From: CAVPRW01 sp046727435 [NCBI: bacterium]
GTDB taxonomy: Bacteria > Tectomicrobia > Entotheonellia > J063
Reading direction: 5' to 3'
Assembly: GCA_046727435.1 (NCBI GenBank)
Contig: JBKPCR010000281.1
Location: 1-7,890, forward strand
DNA: 7,890 nt
Below the pieces are notes generated by a model. It was not told the DNA's origin, did not search any database, and was given only the letters and a program-made list of their open reading frames with translations. Within the stretch, counting starts at the first letter, position 1; each line of letters opens with the position of its first letter. The position numbers were made by a program, and so were the translations under genes. Of this stretch, positions 1 to 6,330 are shown in pieces.

Positions 1-141
1 GAACACCTCTACGAAGGCTTAACGCGGGGGAGGGCGGATGCTGTCCTCGCTGCATCGATCTTTCATTTTCGCACGCACACCGTGCAGGAGACCAAGGCCT
101 ACCTGGCTGGGCGCGGAGTACCAGTGCGTTATCCAGTCTAG
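1..141 (+). CDS. hisF: Imidazole glycerol phosphate synthase cyclase subunit HisF, C-terminal end (5' partial)
   Basis: Frame 1 is open from the first base and encodes 46 residues before TAG at 139-141. The sequence includes the HisF C-terminal signature [11 protein letters not shown], which is the last beta-strand and phosphate-binding turn of the (beta/alpha)8 barrel, and ends in a final helix and a GVPVR tail as in typical HisF. In known members HisF pairs with the glutaminase HisH in the cytoplasm. It uses the ammonia produced there to convert PRFAR into imidazole glycerol phosphate and AICAR, in histidine biosynthesis. Only the end of the gene is visible, so the catalytic aspartates cannot be checked. 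The next gene, hisIE, starts 15 nt downstream, which supports a histidine operon. Confidence 0.9.
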   Translation, partial: EHLYEGLTRGRADAVLAASIFHFRTHTVQETKAYLAGRGVPVRYPV

Positions 142-156
142 GAATGAGGGATCAGC

Positions 157-849
157 ATGCTCGCGGACTATAGTGTCCTCCGATTCAACGAACACGGGCT
201 AATTCCCGCCATCGTGCAAGATGTTGGCACCGGGCGGGTTCTGATGCTGGCTTACATGAATCGTGAGGCGCTCGAACGCACGCTGGCCACACGTCTTGTC
301 CACTATTGGAGCCGCTCGCGCGCCCAGCTCTGGCAGAAGGGGGAAACGTCGGGCCATATCCAGCACCTGCGCGACCTCCGTTATGATTGCGACGCCGACA
401 CTCTTCTGGTGATCGTTGAACAGGAGGGGGCTGCCTGTCATACCGGCGAGCCCTCCTGCTTCTTCCAGCGCTTCACGGAAACCCCCGAACCAATGCAGTT
501 GCCGGTCTCTGAAGGACTTCTGCAGCAAATCTATGCGGTCGTTCAAGAACGCAAACGGCGCGCCCCGCAGGAGTCCTACGTGGCCTCACTGATGGCGCGA
601 GGTCAGGATCACGTGCTCAAGAAGGTCATAGAGGAAGCGGCGGAGGTCTTGATGGCGTCGAAAGACGGACGTCGTGAGGCGATCGTCTACGAGATGGCCG
701 ATTTATGGTTCCATGCCATCGTCGCTTTAGGTTGGCATGATATTTCCCCTCAGGAAGTGCTCCAGGAACTCCAGCATCGTTTTGGCAAATCCGGCCTCCG
801 TTCCAACCCGCGCCCACCCTTGCATACAACTCCCGAGCAAAGTGCTTGA
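157..849 (+). CDS. hisIE: Bifunctional phosphoribosyl-AMP cyclohydrolase / phosphoribosyl-ATP pyrophosphatase HisIE
   Basis: This 230-residue fusion carries out two early histidine steps: hydrolysis of PR-ATP to PR-AMP (C-terminal HisE) and opening of the adenine ring of PR-AMP (N-terminal HisI). In the HisI half (about 1-110), DCDAD at residues 77-81 supplies the metal-binding aspartates. Cys78, Cys94 and Cys101 have the spacing of the zinc cysteines in characterised PRA-cyclohydrolases. The HisE half (about 120-220) has the MazG-like pattern EEAAE (159-163) followed by EMAD (179-182), consistent with Mg-dependent pyrophosphohydrolase activity. The ATG at 157 has GAGGG at 146-150, six nt upstream, and lies 15 nt after hisF, so the two are probably cotranscribed. 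No key residue is missing. The fusion architecture is common in bacteria. Confidence 0.96.
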   Translation: MLADYSVLRFNEHGLIPAIVQDVGTGRVLMLAYMNREALERTLATRLVHYWSRSRAQLWQKGETSGHIQHLRDLRYDCDADTLLVIVEQEGAACHTGEPSCFFQRFTETPEPMQLPVSEGLLQQIYAVVQERKRRAPQESYVASLMARGQDHVLKKVIEEAAEVLMASKDGRREAIVYEMADLWFHAIVALGWHDISPQEVLQELQHRFGKSGLRSNPRPPLHTTPEQSA

Positions 850-874
850 CGATATTGTCTTTTCATGCTAAATT
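846..874 (+). promoter_or_regulatory. Candidate sigma-70 promoter for the rpsU-cvpA-mutS2-dnaG-rpoD block
   Basis: TTGACG (846-851) is separated by 17 nt from TAAATT (869-874), which is preceded by TG at 866-867 as in an extended -10 element. The -35 hexamer matches the consensus at 5 of 6 positions and the -10 at 4 of 6. The -35 overlaps the hisIE stop codon (847-849). Transcription would begin near 881, giving an AT-rich leader of roughly 85 nt before rpsU. The call rests on sequence match and position only. Confidence 0.5.
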
Positions 875-964
875 GGGTGAATAACAGCTCTTTTAAAGTA
901 GAAAAACTGTCAACTCTTGTCATGAATTATCATTCTGGTAGATTCTTAGCAGAGGGGGTAGTGT

Positions 965-1162
965 ATGGCAGGGATCAAGGTGCGCGAGAATGAGCCCTTC
1001 GAAAATGCCCTACGCCGATTCAAGAAGCAGTGTGAGAAGGCGGGTGTCCTCTCCGAAATCCGCAAGCGTGAGTACTACGAAAAGCCCAGCGTGAAGCGTA
1101 AGCGCAAGTTGCTCGCCGCGAAGAAGAAGGCTCTCAAAGCCAAGCAAAATCAGATGGTGTAA
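965..1162 (+). CDS. rpsU: Small ribosomal subunit protein S21 (bS21)
   Basis: The 65-residue product matches bS21 along its whole length: an N-terminal strand [18 protein letters not shown], a central Cys-Glu-Lys-Ala-Gly turn, the conserved KREYYEKPS segment, and a strongly basic C-terminal tail rich in Lys and Arg. S21 binds the 30S subunit near the anti-Shine-Dalgarno end of 16S rRNA and helps translation initiation. The ATG at 965 is preceded by a purine-rich site AGAGGGGG (951-958) six nt upstream. The gene heads the macromolecular synthesis block, as rpsU does in the classical rpsU-dnaG-rpoD operon. A candidate promoter lies about 90 nt upstream. Downstream, 173 nt separate it from cvpA. 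That gap has short hairpins but none with a following U-run, so readthrough into cvpA is plausible. Confidence 0.97.
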   Translation: MAGIKVRENEPFENALRRFKKQCEKAGVLSEIRKREYYEKPSVKRKRKLLAAKKKALKAKQNQMV

Positions 1163-1327
1163 CTGGCCTCGGGTCCCACCCCTCGAGTGGTCGGTGCCTG
1201 TCCAGACTGCTGACCTCGTTCTCAGAAGGATGGCGTGAAAGCGATTGCCATAAGGGATTTTATTTCCCACGGGGAAAAGTGGTGATGCTTGGTCCATTTG
1301 AGGGCATAGCCTGATGAAGAATCCTCT

Positions 1328-1334
1328 AAAAGGG
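1328..1334 (+). promoter_or_regulatory. Ribosome binding site that favours a TTG start for cvpA
   Basis: AAAAGGG at 1328-1334 ends only one nt before the in-frame GTG at 1336, which is too close for normal initiation, but seven nt before the in-frame TTG at 1342. The TTG gives a protein beginning MNWVDVII, matching the usual CvpA N-terminus (Met-Asn-Trp followed by Asp and a hydrophobic run). This points to TTG as the real start. Confidence 0.55.
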
Positions 1335-1341
1335 CGTGGCA

Positions 1342-1923
1342 TTGAACTGGGTTGATGTGATCATCGCGGTGGTGCTTTTAGGTTTCACCATCCGCGGGCT
1401 CATGCGTGGGTTTCTACGGGAGCTATTATCGCTGGTCGGCTTATTTTTGGGCCTATGGATCGCTCTCCTCAAGTTTGTTCCACTGGGGGAGTGGATGCAG
1501 AATAAATTCCCGTTGACTGAGCCCCTGCCATTCCACCTAGCGTTTCTGGCGATTTTCCTAAGTGTGGCTAGCCTCGGCGGTATGGTAGGCTATCTGTTGC
1601 ATCGAGTGGCCAGGGGGCTGTTGATGGGCTGGTTGGATGCGATCGTTGGCCTGGGATTCGGCTCTGTCAAAGGTGTGATGATTTTAACGGTGTTGCTGTT
1701 CCTACTGGCGCATCTGCCCCTCGCTGAATCGATCAGGACTCAGCTTCGAACCTCTACTGTCGTCGAATATCTCGAACTCTTCAATCCATTTCTGGAACGA
1801 TCTGTTCAAGCATATCGACGATTGGGGGGAGAACGCCTGTGGAAACAATTTCGCGCGCCTGAGGCGAACCGGCCTCCTGCGATGAGTGAGGGAAGGAGGG
1901 CTGGGGATGCCTTCAGACGCTAA
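1342..1923 (+). CDS. cvpA: CvpA family inner-membrane protein
   Basis: The product is about 193 residues from TTG 1342 (195 if the GTG at 1336 is used). It has the CvpA layout: four hydrophobic segments, roughly residues 2-20, 25-45, 60-85 and 98-122, then a polar C-terminal part. The conserved motif RGLMRGFLREL follows the first segment, and a Gly-rich stretch (VGLGFGSVKG) enters the last. CvpA was named for colicin V production in E. coli and has been linked to envelope stress tolerance. Its biochemical activity is not established, so no reaction is assigned here. The C-terminal tail (about 123-193) is charged and probably soluble. mutS2 begins nine nt after the TAA, so the two are likely translationally linked. 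cvpA and mutS2 are also near neighbours in Bacillus subtilis. Confidence 0.88.
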   Translation: MNWVDVIIAVVLLGFTIRGLMRGFLRELLSLVGLFLGLWIALLKFVPLGEWMQNKFPLTEPLPFHLAFLAIFLSVASLGGMVGYLLHRVARGLLMGWLDAIVGLGFGSVKGVMILTVLLFLLAHLPLAESIRTQLRTSTVVEYLELFNPFLERSVQAYRRLGGERLWKQFRAPEANRPPAMSEGRRAGDAFRR

Positions 1924-1932
1924 GTTAGCCGT

Positions 1933-4323
1933 ATGACCCCATGTCAGCGTGAGCAAGTCGCAAGTGAGCATGCGTTGCACGTCCTCGAGTTCGAGGCTAT
2001 CCGCCGTCTGCTTGGCCGCTGGATGAGCTCCGATCTCGGCCGCTCGCTTCTACCCACCGTCGCTCCCCTCGTTGAGCTACCACTGATTCGCCTCAAGCAA
2101 CGCCAAACGTCGGAAGCCAAAACCCTACTCATCGCCGATACGCCGCCTTCTCTCCAGCAACTCGTGGATCCTCGTCCCCTCCTGAATCAAGTGGCTCAGC
2201 AAGGGAAGATTCTCGAACCGCAGGAACTGCTCGATCTGCAGTTGTTGCTCGCTACAGCGCGGCAGATGAAACGTTTCTTTGGACGCGTCGTAGCGCAGTA
2301 TCCACTGCTGGCGGCACTGACCGAGCCGATGCTCTTCCCGGAGCCGATCGAACGGCGGATCGGCCAGGTGGTGGATCTGCGTGGCGAGATTAAGGATAGT
2401 GCGAGCCCACGGTTGCAGGAGATTCGCAGCGAGCTCCGCCATACGCGTGAGCGGGTCCGGCGGCGCCTGGATGGGCATCTGACCCAACATAGAGACGTGG
2501 TGCAGGAGCCGCTCATCACCCTCCGCAACAATCGCTATGTGATTCCACTCAAGCCGGATTATCAGCGCCTCCTGCGCGGCATCGTGCACGATCACTCTAG
2601 CAGCGGGGCGACGGTTTTTGTCGAACCTCTCGATGTCTTGGACTTGAATAATCGTTTGGTGGAGTTGACAACGGCGGAAGCCGCCGAGGGGCATCGCATC
2701 CTCCGGCAACTGACCACGGAAGTCTGGGAGGTGCAGACGCTGATTCGCCAGATTGCCGAGGTCCTGGGGGAGGTCGATTACATCCTAGCCCGGGGGCGCC
2801 TCAGCCAGATGCTGGACTGCCACGAGCCGGAGTTCAGGGATGATGGTCGCATCGCTCTGCTACAAGCGCGGCATCCTCTCCTCGTCGAGGCCGCCCAAGG
2901 CAATGGTAGCGTGATCGTTCCCGCCACACTGAACGTCGATCCCGCAACCCGCACCCTGGTGATCACTGGACCCAATACCGGTGGCAAGACTGTGCTCCTC
3001 AAAACCATCGGGCTGCTCACCTTGATGGCCCAGGCTGGTTTACACATTCCGGCCAAGGAGGGCAGCGCGTTGGCACTTTTTCGGCAGGTTCTGGTCGACA
3101 TCGGTGATGAGCAGAGCATTGCCCAAAACCTCAGCACCTTCTCGGGGCATCTACAGCACATCGTTAGCTTCCTGCGCCATGCCGATGAGCACTCGTTGGT
3201 CCTCTTGGATGAGCTCGGGGCGGGGACTGACCCCGCCGAAGGAGCGGCCTTAGGTATTGCTGTCCTCGAACATCTCTACCGTCGTGGTGCGCAAACCGTT
3301 GTCACCACGCACCAACAGTCCATTAAATTGCACGCCCATGCCCACCCGGCGATGGACACGGCGGTGATGGAGTTCGATGCCGAAACGTTACTGCCCACCT
3401 TTCATGTGCGCGTGGGGCATTTCGGCGGGAGCAATGCTTTTGCCATTGGCCGGCGTTTGGGCATGCCGCCTGAAGTACTGGCCACCGCCCAAATGCATAT
3501 CGATGCCGACCAGCATCGGTTGATGGAAGTCGCCGAGCGCCTGCAAGGCGAGCTCCAGGCGCTTGAGCAGTTGCGCCGCGAGGTCGAGCGTGATCGCCAC
3601 CTCGCCGCTCAGGCTCGTAGACACTACGAGACCAAAGTGGCGGAGATCGATGCGGAACGACGGCTCCAGCTGGCACATGCGACTGACGAAGCGAGTCAAT
3701 TGCTGGCAGAAGCACGACGGCGTCTGGATGAGGCCATCCACCAGGTTCGTCGGCAAGGGTTCACGCCCGAGGTGGAGCCAGCCCGGGCGTTGGTACGGCA
3801 GGTTGAGGCTGAGCTTGAACAGATGATAGCGCAGACGACCCCACCTGAGCCCGAGGTGAGACCAGTGTCGGTAGGCGAGGTCGTCTGGCTCCCGAAATGG
3901 CGGGTGCGTGGGGTGGTGCTGAAGTGGCCCGAGGCGGGAGACCTGGTTGAGGTGCAAGCTGGACAAATGACACTCAAGGTTCCCGCCTCTCAACTCGAAC
4001 CGCTCAGCACACGTGAATCACTGCCACCTGCACCGCGCACTCCACTACCCTATGTTCGTCGTCACAGCGTACAGGAGATCTCTCCCGAGCTCAACATCAT
4101 CGGTTGGCGAGTGCCCGATGCCTTATCGCATCTTGATAAGTACCTGGACGAAGCGGTGGCGGCTGGTTTGCAACGGGTGCGAATCATCCACGGCAAGGGG
4201 AGCGGACGGTTGCGGGCCGCTGTACACGAGCTACTGACCTCCCATCCTCAGGTGAAAGCGTATCTCCCCTGTAATCCCCAAGAGGGTGGGTGGGGCGCGA
4301 CATTGGTGGAAATGCATGCCTAA
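1933..4323 (+). CDS. mutS2: MutS2 family ATPase with C-terminal Smr domain
   Basis: The 796 residues match MutS2 in length and domain order. A core/lever region (about 15-320) lacks the mismatch-recognition domain of MutS. The ATPase follows, with Walker A GPNTGGKT (346-353), STFSGHL (401-407) and Walker B with D426-E427 followed by LGAGTDP. A long charged helical region (about 520-635) is probably coiled coil, then comes a small beta-type linker (about 640-705) and an Smr domain (720-796). Family members suppress or modulate recombination, and in B. subtilis MutS2 senses collided ribosomes. The Smr domain keeps HGKG (753-756), but the usual LDLRG reads LNIIG (720-724), so nuclease function is uncertain. 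The ATG at 1933 has no clear Shine-Dalgarno site. Coupling to cvpA, nine nt upstream, or a later start such as TTG 1975 is possible, since about 14 leading residues look like an extension. Confidence 0.95.
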   Translation: MTPCQREQVASEHALHVLEFEAIRRLLGRWMSSDLGRSLLPTVAPLVELPLIRLKQRQTSEAKTLLIADTPPSLQQLVDPRPLLNQVAQQGKILEPQELLDLQLLLATARQMKRFFGRVVAQYPLLAALTEPMLFPEPIERRIGQVVDLRGEIKDSASPRLQEIRSELRHTRERVRRRLDGHLTQHRDVVQEPLITLRNNRYVIPLKPDYQRLLRGIVHDHSSSGATVFVEPLDVLDLNNRLVELTTAEAAEGHRILRQLTTEVWEVQTLIRQIAEVLGEVDYILARGRLSQMLDCHEPEFRDDGRIALLQARHPLLVEAAQGNGSVIVPATLNVDPATRTLVITGPNTGGKTVLLKTIGLLTLMAQAGLHIPAKEGSALALFRQVLVDIGDEQSIAQNLSTFSGHLQHIVSFLRHADEHSLVLLDELGAGTDPAEGAALGIAVLEHLYRRGAQTVVTTHQQSIKLHAHAHPAMDTAVMEFDAETLLPTFHVRVGHFGGSNAFAIGRRLGMPPEVLATAQMHIDADQHRLMEVAERLQGELQALEQLRREVERDRHLAAQARRHYETKVAEIDAERRLQLAHATDEASQLLAEARRRLDEAIHQVRRQGFTPEVEPARALVRQVEAELEQMIAQTTPPEPEVRPVSVGEVVWLPKWRVRGVVLKWPEAGDLVEVQAGQMTLKVPASQLEPLSTRESLPPAPRTPLPYVRRHSVQEISPELNIIGWRVPDALSHLDKYLDEAVAAGLQRVRIIHGKGSGRLRAAVHELLTSHPQVKAYLPCNPQEGGWGATLVEMHA

Positions 4324-4381
4324 GCGGCAGGCGGCTGATCCGTCAACGAGGTGGTCATGAACTGGCGTCTAGGGAGTTCTT

Positions 4382-6277
4382 GTGGCTGACCATATCCCTC
4401 AAGACCTCATTGAAGAGATTCGTCGGCGCAACGACATCGTCGAGGTGATCGCTGAGTACCTCCCGCTGAAGGGCAGTGGTGGGAATTACAAGACGTTGTG
4501 CCCTTTCCACTCTGAGAAGACTCCCTCCTTTACAGTCACCCGGCAAAAGCAAATCTTCCATTGCTTTGGTTGTGGGGTGGGAGGCAATATCTTTCACTTT
4601 ATCATGAAATATGAGCACATGAGCTTTCCCGAAACGGTGGCCTATTTAGCCAAGCGGACCGGAGTTACCCTGCCGAAAAGTCGGTTCTCGGCGACATCGT
4701 CGCCGCTGGAAGCACATAAGGAGCAACTCCACGGCATGAATGAGCTGGCGGCGAAATATTTTCACCATCTACTGCTGAACAGCCATCAGGGAGAGAAGGC
4801 CCGTAGCTATCTGCATACACGCGGCATCAATAAACACTCGATCGAGCGCTTTCACCTTGGTTACGCCCCCGCGGGATGGGATAGCTTGGTCCGATATGGC
4901 GCGGAGCGCGGATTTCAACCGCAGCTGCTGGCGGAAGTCGGATTGGTCAAGGCGCGCGACGATGGTCGCGGGTTTTATGATCGCTTCCGAGATCGCCTGA
5001 TGTTCCCCATCTGCAATGTCATGGGGCGCGTCGTGGCCCTGGGAGGACGGTTGCTGGACAATCTGCCCGAGGCCCCGAAGTACCTCAACTCGCCCGAAAC
5101 CGCCATTTACAAGAAGGGTACGCTGCTGTATGGCCTCCATCTCGGTAAACAGGCGATCCGAGCCGAGGGCCGGGTGCTCATCGTCGAGGGCTACCTCGAT
5201 CTGATCAGCCTATTCCAGTCTGGCATCGAACATGTCGTGGCGACGCTTGGCACTGCTCTGACGCGCAGTCATGTCCAACTACTCAAGGCCTATGCGAAAG
5301 AGGCCGTTCTCGTATTTGATGGTGATACGGCCGGACGATCCGCCGCGTTGCGCGGCAAGGAATATTTTCTCCAGGGGCATGTGCGCTATTTCCTGCCGAG
5401 CGCCCATATCTCGTCCCTGAAGGGGGCATTAGAAGGGGATCTGCATGCCAAAGTGGTGCTCCTACCCCAGGGCCATGACCCCGATACGTTTGTCCAGGCC
5501 GAGGGACGCGATGCCCTGCTCGCCAAAGTGCGGGAGGCACAGCCGTTTATCGAATTCCTGCTGGATGCTGAGGCCGAAGGGTACGATTTGACCTCAGTAC
5601 AAGGCAAACTCGCGTATGTGCGCAAGTTGCTGCCATTGATCGTCAACCTGGGCAATCAGGTGGAGCGCACGGAGTATTTGTCAGAGCTCGTCAAGCGCAC
5701 TGGCGTCGCACCAGCGGCGATTGCTGCCGAGCTCCACAAACTCAGGCCGGGGGCGCCGGCATCTGAACCAATGGCCGAAACGCACTATTTCCCACGCCTT
5801 GGGCCGGAACGTTTGCTCGTACAGCTGTTGTTGCTCCATCGTAGTTGGATTCCTTATACGCATGCGAAATTGCCCTTCGACCGTGTACAGGAATCGAATC
5901 TTCGGGCCATTCTCCAAGCCTTGTATACGTTGGCTCCAGACACTGGTGAGATCGATGTGGCTGCCTTGCTCGAGCGCCTGCCGGATGAACAGCAGCGCGA
6001 TCTGGTGGCCCGATTAGTCCTTGAACCGCTGGGTGATGAAGGGGTGCAACAGCAAATCGATGATTGCCTCACAGCCATCCAACGGCGCGACATCGAAGCT
6101 CAGCTCAAAGGCTTGAAGGAGGAGATGCATGCGGCAGAACGGCAAGGCGACATGGTGCGACTGGCTCACCTGCAGCGGCGATTCGCTGAGCTGCGCAGGA
6201 CCCTGATCATACGGGCCCATCCAGCAGCACAGCGGCCGGAAACATCTGTTGCCTCAGGCCGTGCTCCACAGATTTAA
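4382..6277 (+). CDS. dnaG: DNA primase DnaG
   Basis: This 631-residue primase makes the RNA primers for replication and docks on the DnaB helicase. The N-terminal zinc domain has ligands Cys40, His43, Cys61 and Cys64 (CPFH...CFGC). The catalytic core follows, with a YAP...GW segment, then the TOPRIM fold with EGYLD (269-273, Glu269 expected catalytic) and DGDTAGR (313-319, metal-binding aspartates). The C-terminal part, from about 440, is helical and ends in a charged region consistent with the helicase-binding domain. The GTG start at 4382 has AGGGAG (4371-4376) five nt upstream. One oddity is that about 22 residues (332-353) appear extra between the helix after DGD and the strand leading to LLPQGHDPD. 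The gene lies 58 nt after mutS2 and 53 nt before rpoD. Confidence 0.97.
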   Translation: MADHIPQDLIEEIRRRNDIVEVIAEYLPLKGSGGNYKTLCPFHSEKTPSFTVTRQKQIFHCFGCGVGGNIFHFIMKYEHMSFPETVAYLAKRTGVTLPKSRFSATSSPLEAHKEQLHGMNELAAKYFHHLLLNSHQGEKARSYLHTRGINKHSIERFHLGYAPAGWDSLVRYGAERGFQPQLLAEVGLVKARDDGRGFYDRFRDRLMFPICNVMGRVVALGGRLLDNLPEAPKYLNSPETAIYKKGTLLYGLHLGKQAIRAEGRVLIVEGYLDLISLFQSGIEHVVATLGTALTRSHVQLLKAYAKEAVLVFDGDTAGRSAALRGKEYFLQGHVRYFLPSAHISSLKGALEGDLHAKVVLLPQGHDPDTFVQAEGRDALLAKVREAQPFIEFLLDAEAEGYDLTSVQGKLAYVRKLLPLIVNLGNQVERTEYLSELVKRTGVAPAAIAAELHKLRPGAPASEPMAETHYFPRLGPERLLVQLLLLHRSWIPYTHAKLPFDRVQESNLRAILQALYTLAPDTGEIDVAALLERLPDEQQRDLVARLVLEPLGDEGVQQQIDDCLTAIQRRDIEAQLKGLKEEMHAAERQGDMVRLAHLQRRFAELRRTLIIRAHPAAQRPETSVASGRAPQI

Positions 6278-6330
6278 GCAACGGCGATAGCAGCACAATG
6301 GCAGGACTGCGGAGGGAGGTGTGAACAGTT

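Noticed and set aside
917-944. TTGTCA-16 nt-TAGATT as an rpsU promoter
   Set aside because: Transcription would start at about the ribosome binding site, leaving almost no leader. The upstream pair at 846-874 is a better match and better placed.
1176-1190. CCAC/GTGG hairpin just after rpsU as a terminator
   Set aside because: A 4-bp stem with no U-run is too weak to support a call.
1263-1277. TTTCCC/GGGAAA hairpin as an intrinsic terminator of rpsU
   Set aside because: The stem is only 6 bp with a 3-nt loop and no U-run follows it. It also lies about 100 nt past the rpsU stop.
2125-2709. Open frame of 194 codons on the - strand inside mutS2
   Set aside because: It is antisense to the MutS2 core domain, with no family resemblance and no operon context on that strand.
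3388-3993. Open frame of 201 codons on the - strand inside mutS2
   Set aside because: It is antisense to the ATPase end, coiled-coil and linker regions of MutS2 and has no recognisable domain; it is a codon-bias shadow.
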